Position numbers and translations under genes: made by a program. Below are positions 16,784 through 26,021 of a DNA stretch of 64,000 bases, in pieces. Where the stretch lies: NCBI RefSeq assembly GCF_036492635.1, contig NZ_AP025305.1:1302001-1366000 (forward strand), read 5' to 3'. The notes under the pieces were generated by a model. The model saw only the letters and a program-made list of their open reading frames with translations. It searched no databases and was not told where the DNA came from. This stretch comes from Aureibacter tunicatorum (lineage in GTDB: Bacteria > Bacteroidota > Bacteroidia > Cytophagales > Cyclobacteriaceae). The number at the start of each line of letters is the position of its first letter. Position 1 is the first letter of the stretch.

Positions 16784-17344
16784 TTAAAGCTTGTCCTGTA
16801 GAAAGTCGAATTTAACGCTGTTGACAATGACACTGCTTTGATTAAAAATTTGGAAAGGAATATTCGCTTCTTTTAACCTTGCTAGAAAGCTTTCAAAGCT
16901 ATCTTTGTTCTCATAATATTCTTTAGCCTTTTGTCTGTTCCATGTGATAATATATTGCCAAATTAACCTCTGGTGATCTTGGTGATGGATATTTTTATAT
17001 ACACTCTTGAAAATTCTTACAAGTTCATCTGTGATTTCTATGTGTTTCAACCAATTCAAAGCGAGTCGAAACCAGTAATGAGAATCATGGAGGATGGCAA
17101 ATGAAATGATATCAACGATTGGAAAATCGGTATTGGCTTGAGTTTCATATTTTGATATCGTTTTGATGAATTCTTTCGGATCGCATTCTAATATTGGCAA
17201 TCTCCATAAATAATTATTATCCTTTTCAATTATTTCAAAAGGTTTGTCGCCATCATGCAATAGCCATTTTCCTTGTTCTAAAGAAATTGAGTAGTTTTTG
17301 TGTTGGAAGATACATATTTTATTATTTGCTGTATTAGAATTCAT
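16784..17344 (-). CDS. Uncharacterised 186-residue protein
   Basis: Soluble protein of 186 residues, no signal peptide or membrane segment, rich in Trp, Ile and Lys; I recognise no domain. A helical central part (FAILHDSHYWFRLALNWLKH) might resemble a helical-repeat immunity-type fold, but that is a guess. The ATG at 17344 is only 9 bases from the ATG of the divergent ankyrin gene (17354), so each gene's promoter would have to lie inside the other gene, unless one start is misplaced. It sits in the same accessory island as the SUFU and ankyrin genes, which is the only hint to function. Confidence 0.6.
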   Translation of the reverse strand: MNSNTANNKICIFQHKNYSISLEQGKWLLHDGDKPFEIIEKDNNYLWRLPILECDPKEFIKTISKYETQANTDFPIVDIISFAILHDSHYWFRLALNWLKHIEITDELVRIFKSVYKNIHHQDHQRLIWQYIITWNRQKAKEYYENKDSFESFLARLKEANIPFQIFNQSSVIVNSVKFDFLQDKL

Positions 17345-17353
17345 AATAATAGA

Positions 17354-17785
17354 ATGGATATGGGGTGCAATTTAAAATTTGAAAAATTATTTGATGCATG
17401 TACTTATTGTAATTTGAATGAAGTGAAAAGAGTTTTGCATCAAAAGATAGACTTAAATCAGAGAAATGAAAAAGGATTGACTCCCTTGATTTGCGCAGTG
17501 GAGCATGATTGTATTGATATAGCGAAGCTGTTTATTGAAAACGGAGCGGATGTCAATTACATAGGATATAATCAATGGTCTCTATTGCATCATGCTGTGG
17601 ATATTTGGTATGAGGAGGTGAAAAATGGGGATGACAAGGGTGACATTTCTATCATTAAATTATTGGTTGAAAATGGGGTTGACTATTTGATGAAAGATAT
17701 AAATGGACAAACACCATTAAGTATTGCCCAAGAAATAAATTTTATTCAAGCTATCGAATATTTCCAATCTTTAAATGGAGACTGA
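17354..17785 (+). CDS. Ankyrin-repeat protein
   Basis: Protein of 143 residues from ATG 17354 (ATG 17360 is equally possible) made almost wholly of ankyrin repeats. Recognisable units include NEKGLTPLICAVEHDCIDIA, then KLFIENGADVN, WSLLHHAVD, IKLLVENGVDYLMKDINGQT and PLSIAQE. Ankyrin proteins bind other proteins, and short cytoplasmic ones often serve as immunity proteins beside SUFU-type genes in polymorphic toxin loci. The frame is open back to 17300, but that would overlap the divergent neighbour. A bidirectional terminator follows within 60 bp. Confidence 0.8.
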   Translation: MDMGCNLKFEKLFDACTYCNLNEVKRVLHQKIDLNQRNEKGLTPLICAVEHDCIDIAKLFIENGADVNYIGYNQWSLLHHAVDIWYEEVKNGDDKGDISIIKLLVENGVDYLMKDINGQTPLSIAQEINFIQAIEYFQSLNGD

Positions 17786-17807
17786 TATTTCGATTGGAAA
17801 TGAATAT

Positions 17808-17842
17808 AAAAAAAGCTGCCTCAATTAAGAAGCAGCTTTTTG
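17808..17842. terminator. Bidirectional terminator between ankyrin gene and leuS
   Basis: Inverted repeat with arms AAAAAGCTGC and GCAGCTTTTT around a loop of about 12 bases. It has A runs on one side and T runs on the other, so it can end both the plus-strand ankyrin transcript and the convergent minus-strand leuS transcript. Confidence 0.8.
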
Positions 17843-17862
17843 CTTATCGCTATTGTTGGTTG

Positions 17863-20643
17863 TTAAACAACAATATTCACAATCTTTTTAGGAACGACGA
17901 TAACTCTTTTTGGAGCTTTTCCTTCCGTCCACTTGATGACTTTTTCATCAGCCAAAGCGGCTTTTTCTATATCCTCTTTCTTGGCATCCGCCGGCATTTG
18001 GATTTTAGCTCTCATTTTGCCGTTGATCATTATCGGATATTCGAATTCGCTTTCTTTCAAATACTCTTCGTTGAAATCAGGGAATGAAGCCAAGCTTACG
18101 CTTTCAGTCTTGCCAAGCTTAGACCAAAGCTCTTCGGCGATATGAGGCGCGTAAGGAGAAACAAGGATTGGCAATAATTCTAGGATTTCTCTTTTGTTGC
18201 ACTTCAATGATTGTAGCTCATTAACGCATATCATGAAGTTGGAAACAGAGGTGTTGAATGAATATCTGTTCAAGTCTTCTGTTACCTTTTTAATACAAGT
18301 ATGAAGAACTTTAAGCTCTTTCTTGTCAGCTTTTTCTTCCGATACTTCAAATGCGCCTTCAGCTCCTCCGTGGTACAATCTCCATAGTTTTTTCAAAAAC
18401 TTGTATACGCCATCTATTCCATTCGTATTCCAAGGCTTGAATTGTTCCAAAGGTCCTAAGAACATCTCGTAAAGTCTGAATGTGTCCGCTCCAAATTGAT
18501 CCACCATATCGTCAGGATTCACCACATTGAATTTGGACTTGGACATTTTTTCCACTTCGTTTCCGCAGATATATTGGCCACCTTCAAGGATGAATTCCGC
18601 ATCTTTGAAATCCGGACGCCAGCTTTTGAACGCTTCGGTATCGAGGATATCGTTTTTCACAATATTCACATCCACGTGAAGCGCGTCAGCTTCGTAATCC
18701 TTTCTCAATCCATGAGAAACGAATTTGTTGGTTCCTTTCACTCTGTATACAAAGTTGGACCTACCTTGAATCATTCCTTGGTTGATAAGCTTTTTGAAAG
18801 GCTCGTCAGTCTTCAGGTAGCCAAGGTCGAAAAGAATCTTTGTCCAAAAACGAGAATAAAGCAAATGGCCAGTCGCGTGCTCAGATCCACCAATATAAAG
18901 ATCCACGTCTTGCCAGTAGTCCAAAGCTTCTTTGCTGGCGAACTCATTGTCATTATGCGGATCCATGTATCTAAACAAATACCAGCTAGAACCAGCCCAA
19001 CCCGGCATAGTGCTTAATTCATAGGCGTACTTCTCATCATATTTCCAGCCTTTAGCTCTTCCTAATGGAGGCTCGCCGCTTTCTGTAGGTAAGTATTCAT
19101 CCACCTCAGGAAGCCTCAAAGGCAATTGATCTTCGCTGATAAGCTTGGCGTCTCCTTTTTCATCATAGAATACAGGAATAGGCTCTCCCCAGTATCTTTG
19201 ACGTGTAAATACCGCATCACGCATCTTGAACTGAACTTTCGCTTGTCCTATGCTCATTTCTTCTACTTTCGCAATCGCAGCAGGGCCAGCTTCAGCTACA
19301 GTCATTCCGTTAAGAAAGTCTGAATTAACCATGGTGCCCGCTTTCGCGTCAAAGTCATCTTGAGAAATGTCTGTGCGATCGCCTTCTTGAATATTTACAA
19401 TAGGCAAATCAAAGTGCTGAGCGAAAGCATAATCTCTTGTGTCAGAGCAAGGAACAGCCATCACTACGCCTGTGCCATAACCAGCCAATACATAATCAGC
19501 AACCCATATAGGCACTTGCTTGCCGGTAAATGGATGAACGGCATAAGAACCAGTGAATACGCCGGAGATTGTTTTCACGTCGGACATACGCTCTCTTTCC
19601 GATCTGTTCTTCGCTTGAGTTACATAAGCCTCAACAGCATCTTTTTGCTCAGGACTGGTCAATTCCTCTACCCATTCGTGTTCAGGAGCAATGCTCATGA
19701 AGCTTACGCCAAAGATAGTGTCCACTCTTGTAGTGAATACTTCAAGTTCTCTTTCCGAGTTCTCTACATTGAACTTAACAGAACATCCATATGATTTTCC
19801 AATCCAGTTTCTTTGGATGTCTTTCAATGGCTCGCTAAAGTCAATTCTGTCAAGTCCTTCCAATAGTCTGTCGGCATAAGCAGTGATACGCATGCTCCAT
19901 TGAAGCATGTTTTTGCGCTCTACTGGATGGCCGCCACGCTCAGAAAGTCCATTGATCACTTCGTCATTGGCTAACACTGTTCCCAAAGCAGGACACCAGT
20001 TCACGGTAGTCTCAGCAAGGTAAGTCAATCTATACTTCAGTAGAATAGGGCTTTTTTCGTTTTCAGAATAAACGTTCCACTCTTCAGCTGTGAATGAAGC
20101 AGTATCCTCATCGCAAGAAGCATTTACATTAGTATTTCCTTCTTTTTCGAAGATTGCTTCAAGTTCGGCTATTCTTCTAGCTTTCTTTTGGTCATTGTCA
20201 TACCAGCTGTCGAAGATTTGCATGAAGATCCACTGTGTCCACTTGTAGTATTCAGGCGAACTAGTTCTTACTTCCTTGTCCCAGTCAAAAGAAAAACCGA
20301 TTTTACCTAGCTGCTCTTTGTAGCGGTTGATATTTGTTTCAGTCGTAATTGCTGGGTGTTGCCCTGTCTGAATAGCGTATTGTTCGGCAGGCAAGCCAAA
20401 AGAATCAAAGCCCATAGGATGCAGGACATTGAAGCCTTTTAGTCTCTTGTATCTAGCGATAATATCAGAAGCTATGTAACCCAGTGGATGCCCAACATGA
20501 AGTCCCGCGCCTGAAGGGTAGGGGAACATATCCAAAGCGTAAAACTTTGGCTTGCTAGGGTCTACTTTGGCATTGAATGTCTGGTTGTCTTCCCAGTATT
20601 TTTGCCACTTTGATTCAATCTCATTAAAGCTGTATTCTGCCAT
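17863..20643 (-). CDS. leuS: Leucyl-tRNA synthetase
   Basis: Class I aminoacyl-tRNA synthetase of 926 residues that charges tRNA-Leu in the cytoplasm. The ATP-binding HIGH motif appears as HVGH at 49-52, after FPYPSGAGL. The KMSKS loop is at 699-703 ([13 protein letters not shown]). A large editing domain (CP1) lies between about 230 and 430, with the conserved TTRVDTIFG and [15 protein letters not shown] blocks. The length is slightly above the usual 800-880, mainly from an insertion around residues 145-200. It stands as a single gene, ended by a bidirectional terminator. Confidence 0.98.
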   Translation of the reverse strand: MAEYSFNEIESKWQKYWEDNQTFNAKVDPSKPKFYALDMFPYPSGAGLHVGHPLGYIASDIIARYKRLKGFNVLHPMGFDSFGLPAEQYAIQTGQHPAITTETNINRYKEQLGKIGFSFDWDKEVRTSSPEYYKWTQWIFMQIFDSWYDNDQKKARRIAELEAIFEKEGNTNVNASCDEDTASFTAEEWNVYSENEKSPILLKYRLTYLAETTVNWCPALGTVLANDEVINGLSERGGHPVERKNMLQWSMRITAYADRLLEGLDRIDFSEPLKDIQRNWIGKSYGCSVKFNVENSERELEVFTTRVDTIFGVSFMSIAPEHEWVEELTSPEQKDAVEAYVTQAKNRSERERMSDVKTISGVFTGSYAVHPFTGKQVPIWVADYVLAGYGTGVVMAVPCSDTRDYAFAQHFDLPIVNIQEGDRTDISQDDFDAKAGTMVNSDFLNGMTVAEAGPAAIAKVEEMSIGQAKVQFKMRDAVFTRQRYWGEPIPVFYDEKGDAKLISEDQLPLRLPEVDEYLPTESGEPPLGRAKGWKYDEKYAYELSTMPGWAGSSWYLFRYMDPHNDNEFASKEALDYWQDVDLYIGGSEHATGHLLYSRFWTKILFDLGYLKTDEPFKKLINQGMIQGRSNFVYRVKGTNKFVSHGLRKDYEADALHVDVNIVKNDILDTEAFKSWRPDFKDAEFILEGGQYICGNEVEKMSKSKFNVVNPDDMVDQFGADTFRLYEMFLGPLEQFKPWNTNGIDGVYKFLKKLWRLYHGGAEGAFEVSEEKADKKELKVLHTCIKKVTEDLNRYSFNTSVSNFMICVNELQSLKCNKREILELLPILVSPYAPHIAEELWSKLGKTESVSLASFPDFNEEYLKESEFEYPIMINGKMRAKIQMPADAKKEDIEKAALADEKVIKWTEGKAPKRVIVVPKKIVNIVV

Positions 20644-20965
20644 ATTTATGATGTCAATTGACGGTAATATATTTCACTATCTGTATAATCTGTAAAAATA
20701 GTTTTTTTGCGGTTTAATTGGTAGATCAAAACTATTTTTTTGTTCAAAGCCACAGTACTAGGTTTTGAAATATTAAAAGGAAGATTTTGAGCAAGCAAAT
20801 AGACACTCATTGATATAGAACAATATTTAGGTCAAGTGATTTTAAGGAAATGCAACAAATTCATTATCAATAGAAAAGATAATCAGAAGGCATAGTTTTT
20901 GGTTTTGAAAAATCATAAAATGAAATGATTTTTTCGTATATTAATTGAGAATTAAATAAAAAACT
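20644..20965. other. Intergenic region between divergent leuS and small membrane protein gene
   Basis: 322 bp without a plausible reading frame. It must hold the promoters of both divergent genes. An A/T-only inverted repeat (20908-20916 against 20925-20933) followed by T residues resembles a weak terminator, or may simply reflect base composition. No riboswitch or T-box-like structure was recognised ahead of leuS. Confidence 0.45.
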
Positions 20966-21214
20966 ATGGGAGAAAAGGTACAGAATGAGGAAGAAAGGCT
21001 GAAGCATGAGTTGGATCAGAACATTTTTTTCATCCGTATGAACTATTTGTTCAAGGTGTTGTTGGTTGCTTTGTTGGGATATTTTTATTTAGAGACAGAG
21101 AATATGTCTTTGATAGTTTTGATTATCGCATTGCCGATTATGGTGTATTTTACGAATGTCAAAAGGCTTCATAAAGAGCGATCAACTTTGAAAGACAAAA
21201 TGAGCGCTTTATAA
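20966..21214 (+). CDS. Small membrane protein of unknown function
   Basis: Protein of 82 residues: a charged N-terminal stretch (MGEKVQNEEERLKHELDQN), two adjacent hydrophobic helices (about 29-42 and 46-62), and a charged C-terminal helix. Likely an inner-membrane hairpin with both ends cytoplasmic. No known motif. It is flanked by its own terminator and stands alone between leuS and a large T9SS cargo gene; the clear terminator and the clean frame support a real gene. Confidence 0.6.
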   Translation: MGEKVQNEEERLKHELDQNIFFIRMNYLFKVLLVALLGYFYLETENMSLIVLIIALPIMVYFTNVKRLHKERSTLKDKMSAL

Positions 21215-21228
21215 ACTCTATTAAAATG

Positions 21229-21256
21229 AAAAAGCTCGAGAATATCGAGCTTTTTT
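21229..21256. terminator. Terminator between small membrane protein and T9SS cargo gene
   Basis: Perfect 11-bp inverted repeat (21229-21239 against 21245-21255) with a 5-base loop, flanked by A and T runs. It serves the plus-strand small gene and, read on the other strand, the convergent minus-strand gene ending at 21280. Confidence 0.85.
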
Positions 21257-21279
21257 ATGTTTCCGGATAGATTTGGTTT

Positions 21280-24200
21280 TTATTGAACCACTATCTTGTG
21301 GGTGAATCCGGTAGATGTTTTCAATAGATAAATTCCATCGCTTAAGCTAGAAAGGTTAATTTCTTTCGTTTCCTCCACGATGTTCATGATTATTTTACCA
21401 CTCAAGTTAATGATTTGACCTGAGATTGGCTGGCTGAATTTTACCATTCCGCTTGTCGGATTAGGGTAAATATTTAGAACTTCACTTGTTTGATCAATGC
21501 CTGTTTTAGAATCTTTGTCTTTTTTAGGAATCACAGGCGTGAAATTCAATGTCATGTCCGCAGGCAAGTCATAAACATACAAAGCTGTTTTCTTTCCAGT
21601 CTCGATGATTACACCGTCATCTTCAGGAGCGTCGATTCCATAGTCATTGTCGTTGCAAATAGCAATAGTATTTGCATCGATAATTGTGATGCCTTCAGGC
21701 TTGTCGAAGCTTGCGTCCCATCCAGTTCCCATTAGCTCGAACATAAGTTTTTTAGCCACTGGCTCGATACCATAAGGTTTCAATCCTTCAGCATCCAACA
21801 ACTCTTCTAGATACTTGCCGTCAAACATTCGGTCTTCTTCTACCTTTTTAGCTTTGCTAATATCGATTTTGAATACGTTTTTGAAGTTTGTCGCTTTTCT
21901 TTGAGCGTGTTCAAGCACTAGGAATTCCGTATTGTTCACAGCAACCAAATCGCCAATTTTCCAATCTTTGTTTCTGATATCTGCCACAGGAGCTTCGTGC
22001 AAATAAACATAGTATGCAGACTCTCCGGTAGCCGGGTCCATTTCAAGGATTCTATGAATTCTAGATTCAACAACCGCTTCGCTGGAAGGATTGTACATTG
22101 GGGATTGGATGATAGAGTAGATTTTTCCGTTTGGAGTTACAGCTACGCCTTCAAATCCTCTGTTAGCTCTTCTGTTTTTGAATTGCTCAAACCCATAGTC
22201 TTTGCTGTTTGGCTCAGACTCATCAAAAGGGTGGTATTTATTGATAGCGGTATAAGTGTCTGCGTCGATATTCCAAACGCTTGGGCCATATTCGTCGCAT
22301 AACCAAAGCGTGCTGTCAGTTCCGAATACTATACCTTCTGTGTCAACTCCCCAAAAATCAGGATTTTCAACCGATGGGTTTTCAATCTCGCCGCTCCAAG
22401 CTTCCTCTCCCGTATTGCCATAACCTTCAGGGTTTGGCAGACCTGAAGCTTTTTGCATCATGTCATCAATTATAGGTCTGTTGATCGGAGCGAAATCTAT
22501 GATATTTAATTCTCCAGTATTTTCTCCAGCTTCGTTGGTTGCGGATACTTTGAAAATCTTAGGCGCGTAGTTGGGGAATGGGAAGTATTTGATTTTTTTC
22601 CCGTCGGCTTTAGGATGATTGTCAGCCACGGCATTTGGACCTCTGTCGGTTACCATGAAGAACTCGTTTTCAGTGCCTTGGATGAAATGAAGTCCAGAAA
22701 TACCGCCTTCACGATAAGTGATATCTCCTACTTCTCCAATTACAGGAGTTTCAGGCATGTCGTATCTTCTTACTTTGATATAATCGTCTTTTTCCCAATT
22801 AGGGCTAACTTCAAATACGCCTAATGTACCGCTTACCTCATAGCCTACTAACAAAAGAGCTCTGCCGGATGGACTATCTTCAGCGCTTACAAAATGAAGC
22901 CCTTCAGGCGCTATGTCGCCAGTGCCATTCTCAAAGTCAGAAGTATTGATATAATCGTTGAATACAGGTTTTTCAGGGTTGGTAACATCATAAACCATGA
23001 TTCCGCCCATTCTTTCCAACCCAATGAAAGCTAATATTTTGTCTCCAACTCTTCCAACAGCAGTGCCTTCCGGTTCTGCTCCTTTATCGTCGCTTCGATT
23101 TTTTCTCTCGAAGATCATCTCCTCATCGTCAAAGTCCGAGTTGAAATAATCAGGGTAATTTGCCTCGAAATATTTTTCAAATTCATTTCCGCTATCCCAT
23201 ACTTTGTTTCCATTTTCATCCCATACAGTAAAGGATCTTGCTCCATAGCTGAAGATTTGATCATAGTCTCCATCTCCATCAAGGTCGCCAAGCGCTTCTG
23301 TTATTTTTAATCTTCCAAGCTCTTCTTTTTCCTGTAGCTCGGAAGCATTAGGAAATACAGTTGGATCAAGATCAATTTTCTCTAATCTTGTTTCCTCTGA
23401 ATATCCATCATAATCTCTTGCGTCGCCTTCATTGGCTGAAATAACGTAAGTCTTGCCATTGATAGTAAATGCGTCGATTGCATCAGGTTGGTAAAGGCCT
23501 CTCACAGGATGGGCTTTGATGTCAATATCATCCGATTTGTCGCTTCCGTCAAATCCATTTTCTTCCAAGCTATGGTCTTTATATCCCAACCCTTTGATCA
23601 TGATCTCTTTTGTCTCCAAATCAAGGATGATCATAGCATTGTTTTCTTGACAAGCGATAAAAGCTTTTTTGTCATCTTCCGATACTGCGATATACTCAGG
23701 CTCTAAATCTTGAGCTAAAATAGTGCCTTCAGGACTGGCTACTTTGATATAACCGCTAGCTTCCGTATTGTACTCAGTGTTGTTAAGTGATTTGAAGCTG
23801 ATAGTTTCGGCATAAGCATTGGCTGGGTCATCCGTAAGAGTGATAATAGATATAGAGCCTTCAGGATCAATGGTATAGTCGTCATTAGGCTCTCCTTCAT
23901 TGGCAACCAATATCATGGACTTGTCATTGGTAAGCTTCAACATGTCAGGCAAAGCTCCAACCTTAAGTATTCTAACACTTTTCTTGGTGCTTTTGCTGAA
24001 TATTACTACTTGACCATTATTGGTTTTTGTATCTGCAGCTAAGGCTACTGCTATATATTCGTCAAATTCGACAATACTATTAGGTGCTCCATAGCCGATT
24101 AATGAGATGCTGTCTGACTTTACAGGCACCAATGGATTTGACAAATCAATTTGATATACTTTTGGTGTTTCCTCATTTTCATTATTTAGAACCCAAGCAG

Positions 24201-24366
24201 TTTTGTCAAATGCATCGAAAGTTACTATTTCAGCAGCGCCTTCGCCGCCTACCTTAAAGCTATTCAGGTGCTTGATAGCTACTTTGTTTTGAGCATTCAT
24301 AGCTAGTGGAGCTAGCAAAAGTGAAGAGGCGATCAAGTGCCTTTTCATATTGTAGAATAGTTTCAT
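21280..24366 (-). CDS. Secreted choice-of-anchor I / phytase-like esterase protein with T9SS type A tail
   Basis: Protein of 1028 residues. The signal peptide is clearest from the internal ATG at 24348 (MKRHLIASSLLLAPLAMNAQ). Residues about 30-530 resemble the choice-of-anchor I beta-propeller: long blades with acidic loops such as GDLDGDGDYD, and NEGEPND and NEGDARDYDGYSEE motifs. Residues about 555-940 resemble the esterase-like domain of the phytase family (TDRGPNAVADNHPK, GFEGVAVTPNGKIYS, NDNDYGIDAPEDDG). The last ~65 residues are a Por-type T9SS sorting domain (NIYPNPTSGMVKFSQP, then DGIYLLKTST, ending KIVVQ). It should cross the outer membrane through T9SS. A possible phosphate-scavenging role is inferred from the domains only. 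Confidence 0.85.
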   Translation of the reverse strand: MKLFYNMKRHLIASSLLLAPLAMNAQNKVAIKHLNSFKVGGEGAAEIVTFDAFDKTAWVLNNENEETPKVYQIDLSNPLVPVKSDSISLIGYGAPNSIVEFDEYIAVALAADTKTNNGQVVIFSKSTKKSVRILKVGALPDMLKLTNDKSMILVANEGEPNDDYTIDPEGSISIITLTDDPANAYAETISFKSLNNTEYNTEASGYIKVASPEGTILAQDLEPEYIAVSEDDKKAFIACQENNAMIILDLETKEIMIKGLGYKDHSLEENGFDGSDKSDDIDIKAHPVRGLYQPDAIDAFTINGKTYVISANEGDARDYDGYSEETRLEKIDLDPTVFPNASELQEKEELGRLKITEALGDLDGDGDYDQIFSYGARSFTVWDENGNKVWDSGNEFEKYFEANYPDYFNSDFDDEEMIFERKNRSDDKGAEPEGTAVGRVGDKILAFIGLERMGGIMVYDVTNPEKPVFNDYINTSDFENGTGDIAPEGLHFVSAEDSPSGRALLLVGYEVSGTLGVFEVSPNWEKDDYIKVRRYDMPETPVIGEVGDITYREGGISGLHFIQGTENEFFMVTDRGPNAVADNHPKADGKKIKYFPFPNYAPKIFKVSATNEAGENTGELNIIDFAPINRPIIDDMMQKASGLPNPEGYGNTGEEAWSGEIENPSVENPDFWGVDTEGIVFGTDSTLWLCDEYGPSVWNIDADTYTAINKYHPFDESEPNSKDYGFEQFKNRRANRGFEGVAVTPNGKIYSIIQSPMYNPSSEAVVESRIHRILEMDPATGESAYYVYLHEAPVADIRNKDWKIGDLVAVNNTEFLVLEHAQRKATNFKNVFKIDISKAKKVEEDRMFDGKYLEELLDAEGLKPYGIEPVAKKLMFELMGTGWDASFDKPEGITIIDANTIAICNDNDYGIDAPEDDGVIIETGKKTALYVYDLPADMTLNFTPVIPKKDKDSKTGIDQTSEVLNIYPNPTSGMVKFSQPISGQIINLSGKIIMNIVEETKEINLSSLSDGIYLLKTSTGFTHKIVVQ

Positions 24367-24395
24367 ACGTTCGGTTTTAGATGTTTGTAGTATCT

Positions 24396-24403
24396 CAAAG
24401 CTA
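24396..24403 (-). promoter_or_regulatory. Possible Bacteroidota -7 box upstream of T9SS cargo gene
   Basis: Minus-strand TAGCTTTG fits TAnnTTTG and lies 30 bases before the ATG at 24366. No TTG at the expected distance upstream, so support is partial. Confidence 0.3.
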
Positions 24404-24603
24404 GCACTCAGGTATTAATTTAAGATGATTTGCAAATTATAAGAAGTTATAGAATTCATGTTATTATTATTCGAATGTTATTATTAGGGAGTTTACAGCT
24501 AGATTTAACTGCGTTTTGAAATTGCATGCGAAAGCGCAATAACATATATTGTTTTTTTTCGTTATCGGAAGGTTGTATACAGATAAAATAATCACACCAG
24601 CTT

Positions 24604-26001
24604 ATGAGTAAAAGGAATGAGGCGGACAAATTGGGATCCATGAGCATATTGCCATTGCTAGTGAAGATGTCAGTGCCTAGCATGATTGGCCTGGTGGTGC
24701 TTATGTTGTACAATGTTGTCGATACGATTTTTATAGGACATTATAGCGGAGCAATGGCGATAGCCGGACTTGCTGTTGTGATGCCTGTGAATATGCTTAT
24801 TCCTACTTTTGGATTGGCTGTTGGAGTCGGTGGAGGCTCGATCATTTCCAGAGCGCTTGGTGAAAATAAATTGGACAAGGCTAATCGGGCCTTGGGAAAC
24901 GTGTTGTTTTTATCTTTTTTCTCAGCCTTGATTTTGACATTGTTGTCATATTGGACGAGAGACTTTTTAATAGAATTGTTTGGAGGCAAGGGCGAAATAT
25001 ATAGCTATGCCGCGGAGTATTTCGATGTTGTGATGCTCGGGGCTCCTTTTATGGGTGTGATGATGGGGCTTAATAATGTTTTGAGATCTGAAGGAAAAGC
25101 TCAACTCTCTATGATGGTCATGGTAGTGTCTTCTGTTTTCAATATTGCATTGGATTACTATTTTATGGCGATTTTGAATATGGGGATCAGAGGCGCGGGA
25201 TTGGCGACATTTGTTTCGCAATTGTTGACAGCTGTGTTTTTGGTAGTTTATTATGCCAAAACCAATGGACCATTGAGGATAAATATGAGGCTTGTACGAT
25301 TTGATATGCCCATGGCAAAGGAAATCAGCGCTATTGGCATTAGCACACTTTCAAGGCAAGGAGGAAGCAGTGTCTTGGCTTTGGTTTTGAATAATGCATT
25401 GTTGAAGTACGGTGGCGATTCCGCCGTAGCCGTTTATGGAGTTCTTAATAGATTGATTTTGTTTATTTACACGCCAATATTTGGAATTGTGCAAGGATTT
25501 ATTCCTGTTGCGGGGTATAATTTTGGAGCCAAGAGCTTTGATAGAGTCATGAGCTCTATTCGAGTCTCGATAGGCTTGACATTTCTTATTGGCAGCCTTG
25601 CGTTTTTAGCGGTGTTTATGTTTTCCAAGCAAATGATAGGAGTGTTTACCAATGACCAGACTATACTGATGATTGGCCGAAATGCTTTGAAAATAATCGT
25701 GCTTTTTCTGCCTATGGTGGGAGTGCAGATCATAGCCGCCAGTTATTTTCAATCCATAGGCAAAGCAAAGACTGCTTTGTGGCTGACTATGTCGAGACAG
25801 ATTTTTATTTTGATACCTTTGATTTTCTTACTGTCTCCAATTTACGGCTTGAATGGCGTATGGTATTCGTTTCCTTTGTCAGACTTTCTGGCTTTGCTGA
25901 TTACATTTTTCTTCTTTGTGAAAGAATGGGGCAGGTTGAAACAGAGCAAGCTAGAAAAAGAAATAGACAAAGAGCCTGCACTGGAAGAAGCTTGTAATTA
26001 A
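24604..26001 (+). CDS. MATE-family multidrug/sodium antiporter
   Basis: Inner-membrane exporter of 465 residues with twelve predicted helices in two similar halves of about 200 residues. The first half opens with LPLLVKMSVPSMIGLVVLML and contains VDTIFIGHYSGAMAIAGLAV, a hallmark of DinF/MATE proteins; the second half shows the matching block ISTLSRQGGSSVLALVLNN. Such proteins use a proton or sodium gradient to expel cationic compounds. It is a single-gene unit divergent from the T9SS cargo gene; the actual substrate is unknown. The tail after residue 435 is charged and cytoplasmic. Confidence 0.93.
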   Translation: MSKRNEADKLGSMSILPLLVKMSVPSMIGLVVLMLYNVVDTIFIGHYSGAMAIAGLAVVMPVNMLIPTFGLAVGVGGGSIISRALGENKLDKANRALGNVLFLSFFSALILTLLSYWTRDFLIELFGGKGEIYSYAAEYFDVVMLGAPFMGVMMGLNNVLRSEGKAQLSMMVMVVSSVFNIALDYYFMAILNMGIRGAGLATFVSQLLTAVFLVVYYAKTNGPLRINMRLVRFDMPMAKEISAIGISTLSRQGGSSVLALVLNNALLKYGGDSAVAVYGVLNRLILFIYTPIFGIVQGFIPVAGYNFGAKSFDRVMSSIRVSIGLTFLIGSLAFLAVFMFSKQMIGVFTNDQTILMIGRNALKIIVLFLPMVGVQIIAASYFQSIGKAKTALWLTMSRQIFILIPLIFLLSPIYGLNGVWYSFPLSDFLALLITFFFFVKEWGRLKQSKLEKEIDKEPALEEACN

Positions 26002-26021
26002 CCATTTTGCATTCAATTTTT

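Noticed and set aside
18496-19794. Open frames of 144 and 173 codons antisense to leuS
   Set aside because: Both lie wholly within leuS and show no domain; conserved leuS motifs explain the sequence.
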